A DNA stretch of 64,000 bases, taken from positions 186,001-250,000 of the forward strand of contig NZ_QMKH01000002.1 of assembly GCF_003290125.1 (NCBI RefSeq). Reading direction: 5' to 3'. The position numbers were made by a program, and so were the translations under genes. This stretch comes from Microvirga flavescens. GTDB lineage: Bacteria > Pseudomonadota > Alphaproteobacteria > Rhizobiales > Beijerinckiaceae. Positions 39,514 to 48,064 of the stretch are shown here, piece by piece. Every line of letters starts with the position of its first letter. The first letter of the stretch is position 1. Below the pieces are notes generated by a model. It did not search any database. It was not told where the DNA came from and saw only the letters and a program-made list of their open reading frames with translations.

Positions 39514-39544
39514 AGCGCCCTAATTGGAAGAGAGGACCCTTTCG

Positions 39545-40078
39545 ATGGAAGACAACGCTATGAAGTCCTCTCTTTCGCGCCGCTTCGTTCTCTCCGGTCT
39601 TGCCGCGACGAGCCTAGCTGGCGCGGGCTGCACCACCATCGGTTCCGACGCGCAAAACTTCCCGCAGGCCTTTTCGTCCTTTGCGGTCGATGTAGGCCCC
39701 TTGAAGGAAAAGGGGCTCGGCTCCTTTGCCGATCTGGTGGGAGACGCCACCCTCTATGAGCTCAAGCGCATTTTCGCGGATCGGGTCGACCCGCGCGGGC
39801 CGCGCCTCGTCGTGCGTCTGACGAGCCTTTACATGACCGCCTTCCCCGGCGGCGGGAACGGCGATTCGTGGCGCTGGAGCAGCGGCGGCGGAGGCGGGTC
39901 GGATTCGCTCGAGGGCGACGCCCTCGCCATCGACCGCAAGGGCACGGTTATCGCCCAATATCACCTGCTGGCGAGCCGCGGAGCCGATCGCGGCATGGTG
40001 GACCCGGACGAGCCGGGCCGCGCGGTGGCTCTCGGCCAGACCTATGCGCAGTGGCTGCGCCGCCAGCTCATTCGCTGA
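39545..40078 (+). CDS. Putative Tat-dependent lipoprotein, hypothetical
   Basis: 177 residues from ATG 39545; ATG 39560 is an alternative. The N-terminus combines a twin-arginine motif SRRFVL with a lipobox LAGAGC, so it is probably a Tat-exported lipoprotein with the acylated cysteine near residue 30. The mature part has a low-complexity Gly/Ser stretch (WRWSSGGGGGSDS) and a C-terminal helix. No family is recognised. It follows greA by 32 bp and may be in the same transcript. Confidence 0.65.
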   Translation: MEDNAMKSSLSRRFVLSGLAATSLAGAGCTTIGSDAQNFPQAFSSFAVDVGPLKEKGLGSFADLVGDATLYELKRIFADRVDPRGPRLVVRLTSLYMTAFPGGGNGDSWRWSSGGGGGSDSLEGDALAIDRKGTVIAQYHLLASRGADRGMVDPDEPGRAVALGQTYAQWLRRQLIR

Positions 40079-40553
40079 CGGGAGCAATATCCTCCAAAGG
40101 CACCAGCGGCTCGTCCTTGATGAGATCGAGGGTCAGGGCCGTGCGGACGTTGCGCACATTGGACAGCGACGTCAGATCCGAGACGAAATTCTGGAAGGCG
40201 GTGAGATTCGGCGCGACACACTTGAGGATGAAGTCGATGTCCCCGGACAGGGTCCAGCACTCGCGGACCATCGACCAGTCCCGGATGCGCTGCTCGAACT
40301 CGTTGAGTTCCTTCTTGCCCTGAACGTCGAGCTGTACCATCGCGAAGCAGAGGATCTCAAAGCCGAGGGCCTTGGGATCGAGCATGGCGCGATAGGCCTT
40401 GATGATGCCGGCCTTCTCCAGCGCGCGCACGCGGCGCAGGCAGGGGGGTGCAGACAAGCCGACCCTGCGCGCCAGCTCCACGTTCGTGATGCTGCCGTCG
40501 GCCTGGAGCTCTTTGAGAATGGCCCAATCTATGGAATCGAGGCGTCCGCGCAA
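40068..40553 (-). CDS. Lrp/AsnC-family transcriptional regulator
   Basis: TTG 40553 is chosen (MRGRLDSIDWAILKELQADG), since GGAG lies 8 bases upstream and the length (161 residues) fits the family; a GTG at 40610 lacks a ribosome site. The helix-turn-helix spans TNVELARRVGLSAPPCLRRVRALEKAGII and the RAM domain follows (FEILCFAMVQLDV onward). It overlaps the tail of the converging lipoprotein gene by 11 bases. Its target is not obvious; the ELM1-like gene is divergent from it. Confidence 0.9.
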   Translation of the reverse strand: MRGRLDSIDWAILKELQADGSITNVELARRVGLSAPPCLRRVRALEKAGIIKAYRAMLDPKALGFEILCFAMVQLDVQGKKELNEFEQRIRDWSMVRECWTLSGDIDFILKCVAPNLTAFQNFVSDLTSLSNVRNVRTALTLDLIKDEPLVPLEDIAPVSE

Positions 40554-40670
40554 TCTTAACTCCGGGGAAAGGCTCGTCTCGGCTGAGTAGACCGTGTAGA
40601 GGGTCTGCACAAGAAGGACGCGCGCTCAAGTCGCAACGTTCTTGATGAACTCCACAGGCACATTGATCAA

Positions 40671-41684
40671 ATGTTGCGCAATACGACCGGCCTGACCTCC
40701 TGGGTACTGACCGACGGCAAGGCCGGCGACGAACAGCAGGCGCTCGGCGTGGCCGAGGCCTTGGGGCTGGACCTAGAGATTCGCAGAGTAAGGCCGCGTG
40801 CGCCCTTCACATGGCTGATGCCGTGGGGACCGGTCGATCCGCGCGAAAGGCCAGGCGCGCATAACAGCCCCATCGCGCCGCCGTTCCCGGATCTCGTCAT
40901 CGCGTCGGGCCGCCGGGCCGTCTCCTATCTGCGCTTCGTCAAACAGGCCTCGGGCGGGCGGACATACACGGTCTTCCTCAAGGATCCCCGCACCGGTTCG
41001 AAGACCGCCGATTTCATCTGGGTGCCGGAGCACGACCCCTTGCGAGGCCCCAACGTGCTCGCGACGCTGACCCCGCCTCACCGCATCTCCGCAGAGCTCC
41101 TGAAAGCGGCCCGCGCCCATCCCGACCCGCGCCTGTCGGACCTGCCCTCCCCCCGGGTCGCCGTTCTCGCCGGCGGGGACAGCCGCCATCATCGTTTCAC
41201 GGACCAGGACATCGCCCGGTTCCTGCGCGACCTGACCGCCATCGCGGAGACCGGGGCGAGCCTGATGGTGACGGCTTCGCGCCGAACACCACCAAGCCTG
41301 AAGAAAGCCCTCGCCCGACTGACGGCCAAGCATGGCGGATTTTTCTGGGACGGCTCCGGCGACAATCCCTACATCCCCCTGCTGGCCCTTGCCGATTTCA
41401 TCGTCGCCACGGCGGATTCCTTCAACATGATCGGCGAGGCCGCCGTGAGTGGGGCGCCGATCCTGGTCTTCGAGCCGAGCGGCGGACATTCCAAGCTCAC
41501 GGCCTTTCTGGACGGCCTGAAAGCGGAGGGAGTTGTGCATCCCCTCGCTGGCCGTCTTGAAGGCAGACCCTATGAACCCTTAAATTCAACACCTCATATT
41601 GCGGAAGCCATCGCCCAAGGGCTGGCCCGCCACCGTCGCGCTCTCGGTCTGCCCGAAGCGGACCTTCAACCGGAGACGCTTTGA
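40671..41684 (+). CDS. ELM1-family (mitochondrial fission ELM1-like, DUF1022) protein
   Basis: 337 residues. WVLTDGKAGDEQQALGVAEAL at the N-terminus, PDLVIASGRRAVSYLRFVK and the C-terminal ADFIVATADSFNMIGEAAVSGAPILVFEP are the family signatures. The fold resembles a GT-B glycosyltransferase, with DSFNMIGEA in the usual nucleotide-sugar site. In plants ELM1 recruits a dynamin; the bacterial role is unknown but an envelope sugar-transfer role is plausible. trxB starts one base after the stop, so the genes are almost certainly cotranscribed. Confidence 0.88.
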   Translation: MLRNTTGLTSWVLTDGKAGDEQQALGVAEALGLDLEIRRVRPRAPFTWLMPWGPVDPRERPGAHNSPIAPPFPDLVIASGRRAVSYLRFVKQASGGRTYTVFLKDPRTGSKTADFIWVPEHDPLRGPNVLATLTPPHRISAELLKAARAHPDPRLSDLPSPRVAVLAGGDSRHHRFTDQDIARFLRDLTAIAETGASLMVTASRRTPPSLKKALARLTAKHGGFFWDGSGDNPYIPLLALADFIVATADSFNMIGEAAVSGAPILVFEPSGGHSKLTAFLDGLKAEGVVHPLAGRLEGRPYEPLNSTPHIAEAIAQGLARHRRALGLPEADLQPETL

Positions 41685-41685
41685 C

Positions 41686-42648
41686 ATGGCCCACACTCAC
41701 GCCAAGCTGATGATTATCGGGTCGGGACCGGCGGGCTACACGGCGGCGATCTACGCCGCACGCGCCTTGCTCGAGCCCGTGCTGATCTCCGGCTTCCAGC
41801 CCGGCGGCCAGCTGATGATTACGACGGACGTGGAGAACTATCCGGGCTTCGCGGATGTGATCCAGGGACCCTGGCTGATGGAGCAGATGCGCCTGCAGGC
41901 CGAGCATGTGGGCACCCACATGATCTCCGACCATGTGGTGAAGGTGGACTTGAGCCAGCGCCCGTTCCGTCTGGAGGGCGATTCCGGCCATACCTATAGC
42001 TGCGATGCGCTGATCATTTCCACCGGCGCTCAGGCGAAGTGGCTGGGCCTGCCATCCGAGGGCCAGTTCCAGGGCTTCGGCGTCTCGGCGTGCGCCACCT
42101 GCGACGGCTTCTTCTTCCGTGGCAAGGAAGTGGTGGTGGTCGGCGGCGGCAACACCGCGGTCGAGGAAGCACTCTACCTTGCCAATCTCGCCTCGAAGGT
42201 CACCGTCGTTCATCGCCGCGACAGCTTCCGTGCGGAGCGCATCCTGCAGGATCGCCTGTTCAAGCTTCCGAACGTGGAGGTGATCTGGAACGCCGCCGTC
42301 GAGGAAATCTGCGGCAGCGAGAACCCCTCCTCTGTCACGCATGTCCGCCTCAAGAACGTTGTTTCCGGCCAGGTTTCCGAGGTCAAGACGGACGGTGTGT
42401 TCATCGCTATCGGCCACAAGCCGTCCACGGAACTGTTCGCCGGCCAGCTCGACATGAAGCACGGCGGCTATCTGCAGACCAAGCCCGGCTCGACCACCAC
42501 CAACGTCCCCGGCGTATTCGCGGCGGGCGACGTGACGGACGATGTCTATCGGCAGGCGGTAACGGCGGCAGGCATGGGCTGCATGGCGGCCCTTGAGGCT
42601 GAGCGTTACCTTGCAGCCGCCGAGGAGACCCGCGAAGCCGCGGAATAA
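41686..42648 (+). CDS. trxB: Thioredoxin-disulfide reductase
   Basis: 320 residues from ATG 41686, with GGAG upstream. FAD-binding GSGPAGYTAAIYAARA (about 12-27), redox-active CATC at residues 136-139, NADPH-binding VVGGGNTAVEEALYLA and C-terminal FAAGDVTDDVYRQAVTAAG are all present. It reduces thioredoxin with NADPH in the cytoplasm. It lies just upstream of the lsrB-like LysR gene, an order known from rhizobia. Confidence 0.97.
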   Translation: MAHTHAKLMIIGSGPAGYTAAIYAARALLEPVLISGFQPGGQLMITTDVENYPGFADVIQGPWLMEQMRLQAEHVGTHMISDHVVKVDLSQRPFRLEGDSGHTYSCDALIISTGAQAKWLGLPSEGQFQGFGVSACATCDGFFFRGKEVVVVGGGNTAVEEALYLANLASKVTVVHRRDSFRAERILQDRLFKLPNVEVIWNAAVEEICGSENPSSVTHVRLKNVVSGQVSEVKTDGVFIAIGHKPSTELFAGQLDMKHGGYLQTKPGSTTTNVPGVFAAGDVTDDVYRQAVTAAGMGCMAALEAERYLAAAEETREAAE

Positions 42649-42759
42649 CGCACGGGGACAACATATGGCCTTGGCAGAATTCCTATGGCCTGCGCCCGGC
42701 GGATGATAAATGATAAAGTCGATCCCGCCCCTTGAAGGCGGGTGATCGGGGGAATTGCC

Positions 42760-43650
42760 GTGGATTGGGACAAGATCCGGATTTTCTACACCGTCGCCGA
42801 GGCCGGGAGCTTCACCCGCGCCGGGGACGATCTCGGATTGAGCCAATCGGCGGTCAGCCGCCAGATCAGCGCCCTCGAGCGGGAGTTGAAAGCCCCGCTC
42901 TTCCACCGCCACGCCCGCGGCCTGATCCTGACCGAGCAAGGCGACCTGCTGTTCCGTGCCGCGCGGGACATGCGCATGCGGCTGGAAACCACGAAGGCGC
43001 GCCTCATCGATACGAGCGAGCGCCCCTCCGGCGAGTTGAAGGTGACGACGACCGTCGGCCTCGGCTCGATCTGGCTCGCGCAACGCATCGGCGAATTTCT
43101 CGATCTCTACCCTGATGTGCGGATCGAGCTGATCCTGAGCAACGAGGAACTCGATCTCGCCATGCGCGAGGCCGATGTTGCCATTCGCCTGCGCCGCCCG
43201 GCCCAGCCGGACCTGATCCAGCGCCGCCTGTTCACGGTGCATTTCCACGTCTATGCGTCGAACGACTACATCAAGCGTTTCGGCGAGCCCAAGACGCTGG
43301 AAGACCTCGACGAGCATCGCATCATTTCGTTCGGCGGCGACCAGCCGTCCTATCTCCTGGCGGTTCACTGGCTTTCCACCGCCGGGCGCGAGGGCCGCGA
43401 GCCGCGCCAGTATCACTATGTCGTGAACAACATCACGGCCCTGAAGATCGCCGTCGAAACGGGGGCAGGCATCGCCGTGTTGCCGGATTACGCCGTGGTC
43501 GGCAATCCGAACCTCACGCAGGTCCTGCGCGATATCGAGATGCCCTCCCTCGACAGTTACCTCGTCTATGCGGAGGAAATGCGCTCCGTGGCGCGCGTTC
43601 AGGCTTTCCGCGACTTTCTCATCAACAAGGCACAACGCTGGACTTTCTAG
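42760..43650 (+). CDS. lsrB: LysR-family regulator of the LsrB/VtlR group
   Basis: GTG 42760 (MDWDKIRIFYTVAEAGSFT) matches the group's N-terminus and follows a GGGGGA run; GTG 42742 is a longer option. 296 residues: helix-turn-helix (SFTRAGDDLGLSQSAVSRQISALE) and a periplasmic-binding-like effector domain. Position right after trxB and the small-RNA gene downstream match lsrB/vtlR loci in Sinorhizobium, Agrobacterium and Brucella, where the protein controls stress, envelope and AbcR expression. The protein contains no cysteine at all, so disulfide-based sensing described for Sinorhizobium LsrB cannot apply here. Confidence 0.85.
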   Translation: MDWDKIRIFYTVAEAGSFTRAGDDLGLSQSAVSRQISALERELKAPLFHRHARGLILTEQGDLLFRAARDMRMRLETTKARLIDTSERPSGELKVTTTVGLGSIWLAQRIGEFLDLYPDVRIELILSNEELDLAMREADVAIRLRRPAQPDLIQRRLFTVHFHVYASNDYIKRFGEPKTLEDLDEHRIISFGGDQPSYLLAVHWLSTAGREGREPRQYHYVVNNITALKIAVETGAGIAVLPDYAVVGNPNLTQVLRDIEMPSLDSYLVYAEEMRSVARVQAFRDFLINKAQRWTF

Positions 43651-43768
43651 CCTTTCGGCAAAGAAAAAAGTCCGTTTTCGGCGGCCAAGCTCGATGGGCT
43701 TGGCCAAAATACGCAATTTTATGACAAAGCCATGCACTCAGCGCAGCCCTTTCATGAGGCATGCTGCA

Positions 43769-43797
43769 TTGCAAAACGGCACGATGCAGTCGATATG
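43769..43797 (+). promoter_or_regulatory. Promoter of AbcR-like RNA with overlapping LysR-type dyad
   Basis: TTGCAA (43769-43774), a 17-base spacer and GATATG (43792-43797) form a plausible sigma-70 promoter with a start site near 43804. Just upstream and overlapping the -35, TGCATTGCA (43765-43773) and GCATGC (43759-43764) give dyads of the size bound by LysR-type activators. The adjacent lsrB-like protein is the natural candidate. Confidence 0.55.
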
Positions 43798-43803
43798 AGC
43801 ATT

Positions 43804-43926
43804 GGCTGATTTCAGACGGCACCGCTAACTTCCTCCCAGCGTTTGCCGTTTCGGCCGTTCCCTCTGGAAGGTTCTTGACGTTTTGTCGGAACTTTAACTT
43901 AGCCGGGCCTTGAGCCCGGCTTTTTT
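43804..43926 (+). ncRNA. abcR: AbcR-like (alpha-r15) trans-acting small RNA
   Basis: A predicted RNA of about 123 nt with three stem-loops. SL1: ACGGCA/TGCCGT (43816-43821, 43844-43849) with inner CGCT/AGCG and an 11-base loop AACTTCCTCCC (43827-43837), a perfect anti-Shine-Dalgarno sequence. SL2: GTTCC/GGAAC (43857-43861, 43888-43892) with a second pyrimidine motif TTCCCTCT. SL3: terminator GCCGGGC/GCCCGGC followed by TTTTTT. AbcR RNAs repress ABC-transporter and other mRNAs through such CUCCC loops with Hfq, are 110-120 nt long, and in Agrobacterium and Sinorhizobium lie beside lsrB. Only one copy is seen here. Confidence 0.75.
43902..43926 (+). terminator. Rho-independent terminator of the small RNA
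   Basis: 7-bp GC-rich stem GCCGGGC (43902-43908) with GCCCGGC (43914-43920), a 5-base loop, then six T and further T-rich sequence. It lies 250 bp past the LysR stop, too far to be just that gene's terminator, and marks an independent transcript. Confidence 0.88.
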
Positions 43927-43967
43927 CTTTTCAGGCAGGAAGCTGGCTTCCCGGCACGTCTCCGGGC

Positions 43968-45686
43968 TCACAGACCTTTGGCCACCTCTTCCTTCAAGGC
44001 ACGCCTCAGGACTTTACCAACGTTGGTCTTCGGCAGGGTTTCCCGGAACTCGATGTGGCGCGGCACTTTGTAGGCTGTGAGATTTTCACGGCAGTACCGC
44101 CGCAATTCCTCCTCGGTGAGCGCCTCATCCTTGCGCACCACATAGGCCGCAACGCTCTCGCCCGAGTGCTCATCCTTCAGGCCGATCACGGCCGCCTCCA
44201 GCACGCCGGGGTGCTGGACAAGCACGTCCTCCACCTCGTTCGGATACACGTTGAAGCCAGAGACGAGGATCATGTCCTTCATCCGGTCGACGATCTTCAC
44301 CTGACCGTCGGGCAACATGATGCCGACATCGCCGGAGCGGAAATAGCCGTCCGAGGTCATGACCTTCGCCGTCTCGTCCGGCCGCTTCCAATAGCCGGCC
44401 ATGACCTGCGGCCCCTTGATGCAAACCTCGCCACGCTCGCCCTCGGGCACGGGAGCGCCATCCGTGCGAATGGAAATATTGGTCGAAGGCAGAGGATAGC
44501 CGATGCTGCCCGTGAACTCCTCGATGTCGAGGCGATTGACGCACACCACCGGTGAGGTCTCGGAAAGGCCATACCCTTCGACGATCGGCTTGCCGGTGAT
44601 CTTTTTCCACTCGGCCGCGACCGCTGCCTGAGTCGCCATGCCACCCGCAATGGACGTGACGAGGTTCGAGAAATCCACATCGCGAATGCCGGGCGCGTGG
44701 GCAAGTGCGTTATAGAGCGTGTTCAACCCGGACATGAACGTGAAGCGCGATTTCTGCAGCGTTTTCACGAAGCCTGGAATATCGCGCGGATTGGCGATTA
44801 GAAGCTGGCACCCGCCGATCTTTACCATCAGAAGCGCGCAAGCGGTCAGCGCGAAGATATGGTAGAGCGGCAATGCGGTGACCATCACATGATCCGCCCG
44901 CACGCCAAAGAACGGCAGCATCCACGCCTCGCATTGCAGGACATTGGCGGCGACGTTGCTGTGAAGGAGAACGGCCCCCTTCGCGACCCCCGTCGTGCCG
45001 CCCGTGTATTGCAGGAACGCGATGTCGTCGGGCCCCACAACGACAGCCTTCGGCTGGGCCTTGGCCCCTTCGGCAAGAACGCGCTTGAAAGGAACCGCTT
45101 GCGGCAGGGAGAACGGTTTGACCGCCTTCTTCACGTAGCGCGAGACGAAGTTGACGATGGCGCCCTTGAGGCCGAGCAGATCGCCGGGCGTGACGGTCAC
45201 CACCTTGTCGACCTTCACCTGCGGCAGCACCTCCTCGACGGTGCTGGCGAAGTTCTCCAGAACGAAGACGATCCGCGCCCCCGAGTCCTTGAGCTGATGT
45301 TCAAGTTCGCGAGGCGTATAGAGCGGATTGACGTTCACCACCACGTAACCGGCATTGAGAATGCCGAAGAGAATGGCCGGATAAGCCATGACATTCGGCA
45401 GCATGATGGCGATCCGATCGCCCTTCTCGAGCCCCTGCCCCTGCAGCCAGGTGGAAACCGCCGCCGCTTGCCGCCCCAGTTCGGCGTAGGACATGCGCAC
45501 ACCGAAACTCTCCACGGCGGGCCGATCGGCATAAGTCGCCACGGCGGTCCGGAAGATGTCGGCAAGGGAGCCGATCTTGCTTTCGTCGATGGTCGGAGGG
45601 ACGCCCGGAGGGTAGGACTTGAGCCAAGGCTTCTTCGAATCCTCGCCCGAGCCCTCGTAGGCGTGGGCTGTTGATGCAGCGTTCAT
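43968..45686 (-). CDS. fadD: Long-chain fatty acid-CoA ligase
   Basis: 572 residues from ATG 45686, with GGAGG 5 bases upstream; the longer frame is not supported. AMP-binding motif LQYTGGTTGVAKGAVLLH, the GYGLSETSP motif, YFRSGDVGIMLPDG and the C-terminal lysine region LPKTNVGKVLRRALKEE define the FadD group of adenylate-forming enzymes. It activates free fatty acids to acyl-CoA at the inner membrane for beta-oxidation or lipid synthesis. It is monocistronic. Confidence 0.94.
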   Translation of the reverse strand: MNAASTAHAYEGSGEDSKKPWLKSYPPGVPPTIDESKIGSLADIFRTAVATYADRPAVESFGVRMSYAELGRQAAAVSTWLQGQGLEKGDRIAIMLPNVMAYPAILFGILNAGYVVVNVNPLYTPRELEHQLKDSGARIVFVLENFASTVEEVLPQVKVDKVVTVTPGDLLGLKGAIVNFVSRYVKKAVKPFSLPQAVPFKRVLAEGAKAQPKAVVVGPDDIAFLQYTGGTTGVAKGAVLLHSNVAANVLQCEAWMLPFFGVRADHVMVTALPLYHIFALTACALLMVKIGGCQLLIANPRDIPGFVKTLQKSRFTFMSGLNTLYNALAHAPGIRDVDFSNLVTSIAGGMATQAAVAAEWKKITGKPIVEGYGLSETSPVVCVNRLDIEEFTGSIGYPLPSTNISIRTDGAPVPEGERGEVCIKGPQVMAGYWKRPDETAKVMTSDGYFRSGDVGIMLPDGQVKIVDRMKDMILVSGFNVYPNEVEDVLVQHPGVLEAAVIGLKDEHSGESVAAYVVRKDEALTEEELRRYCRENLTAYKVPRHIEFRETLPKTNVGKVLRRALKEEVAKGL

Positions 45687-45837
45687 AGTTCCTCCCTCCG
45701 CGTGGCGCGAAGTTATCGTTTGGAGATTATGCTTCTCCATAAGTTGTAATTTGGCGCGTCCCATACGGTTTGTCGATGCCCGCACGCCGCTCCGCCCGCT
45801 CGACATTTCGTCGGGCGGGCGGATGGGTGGCATCCGG

Positions 45838-47880
45838 CTATTGAGTGTGCATCCGCACGGCGGCTTCGGCGGGGCGGCCGCTCAATTCGGCCATGTGGTC
45901 GAAACGAGTCCGGAAGGTGCCGACGCCGGACGTCGCAGAGCGCAGTTCGACGATGAGATCGCCGATTTCAGCTTCCGGAATGGTTGCCGTCAGCATGTCC
46001 CAACCGCTCCAGCCCGGGCGTGAATCATAACCGAGGATCTGCCCCCGCCGACCTGTGACAAGGCTCGTCGCCTTGGAGAGCGCCTCCGACGGCACGGCGA
46101 TTTCCACGGACAGGATAGGCTCCAGCAGCACAGGCTTGGCCTTAGGAAGGGCTTCCGCCAGGGCGAGCCTGGCGGCGGCCTGGAAGGCGGCGTCAGAGGA
46201 ATCCACGCTATGATAGGAACCGTCCGTCAGCGATACGCCGAGATCGACAACGGGAAAACCGAGCGGCCCGCTCCGGATGGCGTCCCGCACGCCCGTCTCG
46301 ACGGACGGGATATACTGGCGCGGCACCACGCCACCGGTAATCGCATCCTTGAACGCGAAGCCCTCACCGCGCGGGAGAGGGTGCACTTCGAGCAGCACAT
46401 CACCGAATTGCCCGTGCCCGCCGGTTTGCTTCTTGTGGCGTCCCCGTGCGGAGGCGGAAGCACGGATCGTCTCGCTATAGGCCGTTTGGGGCCTGCGCGT
46501 TTCCACCTCCACCTGATAGCGGGAAGAAAGCCGTTCCACGGCGACACGTAAATGCATCTCGCCCTGCCCGTGCAACCGCATCTCGTTCATGTCGGGGCGG
46601 TTCTCGACAACGAGGGCAGGATTTTCCTCCACGATCTTCGCCAGCGCACCTGTGAGGCGCACATCGTCCTTGCGGTCTTTCAGGTGGAGCGCAAGCGTGT
46701 AGACCGGCTCGGGCGGAGCGACGGATAACGTGGAATCCGGCCTCCCCTTCCCGGCAGCGAAGCTGTCGCCAGTGCCGATATTCTCCAGTCGCCCGAAGCC
46801 GACGGTCTGCCCTACGCTGGCCTCGTTGAGACGCAGCATCCCCGTCCCCATGAGCGCCACGAGACTTGCAACCCGTGTTTCCGCGCCCCGCGAGCTGATG
46901 ACGCTGTCTCCTTCGTGAAACGCGCCGCGCAGGATGCGCGACACGGTCATCTTGCCGCCCTGTCCCGCGTGTTGCGTCTTCATGGCCTGCGCCAAAGGTG
47001 GCCCTTCCAGCGAGACGCCAAGACGCGAGAGGGTATCGTTCAACACCGGCGCATCGTGACGCAGCGCCTTCAAAAGACGCGTGACGCCATAGCCGCGCTC
47101 CGCCGAGCCGATGAGAGCGGGCACCACATGCCGCTCCTTCAGCTCGCGGGAAAGATCGTCGAATACGCGGTCGCGTGGCGGCTCGATCTCCGCGATCAGA
47201 TCCTCCATCAGCGTGTCGTCGTAGTCGGCGAGGCGTTCCAGCATGGAGAAGCGCGCCTCGCGCTCGCGAAGGATTTCGCCCTCAGGCAGATCGACAACCT
47301 CGCTCGCCGCGTGCTCGCGATAGATGAAGGCACGCTCAAGAGCGAGATCGATGAAGCCGACGGCGATGCCATCCTTCCAGATCGGGATCTGGCGCAACAG
47401 CAGCGGCGTGCGTGACGCGCGCTGCAGCAGCGCGAGCGTCTCGCGCAACCGGCGCGTGGCGGTATCGATCTTGTTCACGAAGAGGATGCGCGGAATGTCG
47501 GCCTCTTCCAACTCACGCATCACGATTTCAAGCGCCGGAATCTTGCGCTCATCCGCCTCGCATACGACGATGGCAGCATCGCAGACCGGCGTCACGTTGC
47601 GCATGTCGTACAGAAATTCCACGGAGCCGGGGCAATCGACGAACGTCATCTGCTCGCCCAGGAACTCTACTGTCGCGACGTTGGGTTCGACGCTCATGGC
47701 GTGGGCGCGGGCTTCCACGCTCGCATCACCGACCGCATCGCCTTTGGCGACGCTGCCGGCACGCTTGATCGCTCCCGTTCGCTCCAGGATGGCCTCGAGA
47801 AGCGAGGTCTTGCCGCTCTGGAATGGGCCGACGATGGCGATGCATCGCGGGCCCGCTGCTGGTCTGCCGTTGGGTGCCAT
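45838..47880 (-). CDS. Elongation-factor-G-like translational GTPase paralogue
   Basis: 680 residues from ATG 47880 (MAPNGRPAAG), with AAGGAG 7 bases upstream. G1 is GPFQSGKTS (about 18-26), G3 TFVDCPGSVEF and G4 NKID; domains II-V follow in EF-G order (GHGQFGDVLLEVHPLPRG, VPRQYIPSVETGVRDA). G1 departs from the usual EF-G AHIDAGKTT, and G3 reads DCPG like EF-G but without the flanking His. This is a divergent paralogue, not the main fusA, which normally lies in the rps operon. Possible roles are ribosome recycling or tetracycline-protection-like functions. Confidence 0.88.
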   Translation of the reverse strand: MAPNGRPAAGPRCIAIVGPFQSGKTSLLEAILERTGAIKRAGSVAKGDAVGDASVEARAHAMSVEPNVATVEFLGEQMTFVDCPGSVEFLYDMRNVTPVCDAAIVVCEADERKIPALEIVMRELEEADIPRILFVNKIDTATRRLRETLALLQRASRTPLLLRQIPIWKDGIAVGFIDLALERAFIYREHAASEVVDLPEGEILREREARFSMLERLADYDDTLMEDLIAEIEPPRDRVFDDLSRELKERHVVPALIGSAERGYGVTRLLKALRHDAPVLNDTLSRLGVSLEGPPLAQAMKTQHAGQGGKMTVSRILRGAFHEGDSVISSRGAETRVASLVALMGTGMLRLNEASVGQTVGFGRLENIGTGDSFAAGKGRPDSTLSVAPPEPVYTLALHLKDRKDDVRLTGALAKIVEENPALVVENRPDMNEMRLHGQGEMHLRVAVERLSSRYQVEVETRRPQTAYSETIRASASARGRHKKQTGGHGQFGDVLLEVHPLPRGEGFAFKDAITGGVVPRQYIPSVETGVRDAIRSGPLGFPVVDLGVSLTDGSYHSVDSSDAAFQAAARLALAEALPKAKPVLLEPILSVEIAVPSEALSKATSLVTGRRGQILGYDSRPGWSGWDMLTATIPEAEIGDLIVELRSATSGVGTFRTRFDHMAELSGRPAEAAVRMHTQ

Positions 47881-48019
47881 GAAAGTCTCCTTCCCTGCCC
47901 CCGTCAGCGCGCTCTTAGCCGTCGCGTCAGGCTTGATGCTGTGCCTGTGCAGGAACATTGGCAAGTGGATTCGTTGGCAGGCGGGGGCGCACGCGCAACG
48001 GCACAGCTTCAAAAGAGAA

Positions 48020-48046
48020 CGGCCGGGCATTTCCCGGCCGTTTTGA
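48020..48046 (-). terminator. Terminator of the DUF992 gene (bidirectional-looking)
   Basis: CGGCCGGG (48020-48027) pairs with CCCGGCCG (48033-48040) around a 5-base loop. On the minus strand it lies 24 bases after the DUF992 stop and is followed by a T-rich tract TTCTCTTTT; on the plus strand TTTT follows. It separates the DUF992 gene from the EF-G-like gene. Confidence 0.75.
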
Positions 48047-48064
48047 AGACGCTGAAAGCGGGAT

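Noticed and set aside
43683..43705. Hairpin GGCCAAGC/GCTTGGCC after the LysR stop considered as its terminator
   Set aside because: Followed by AAAAT rather than a T-run; may still be an mRNA-end structure but not a standard terminator.
41497..43737. 746-codon minus-strand frame across trxB and the LysR gene
   Set aside because: Opposite two well-identified genes; no family signature or ribosome site.
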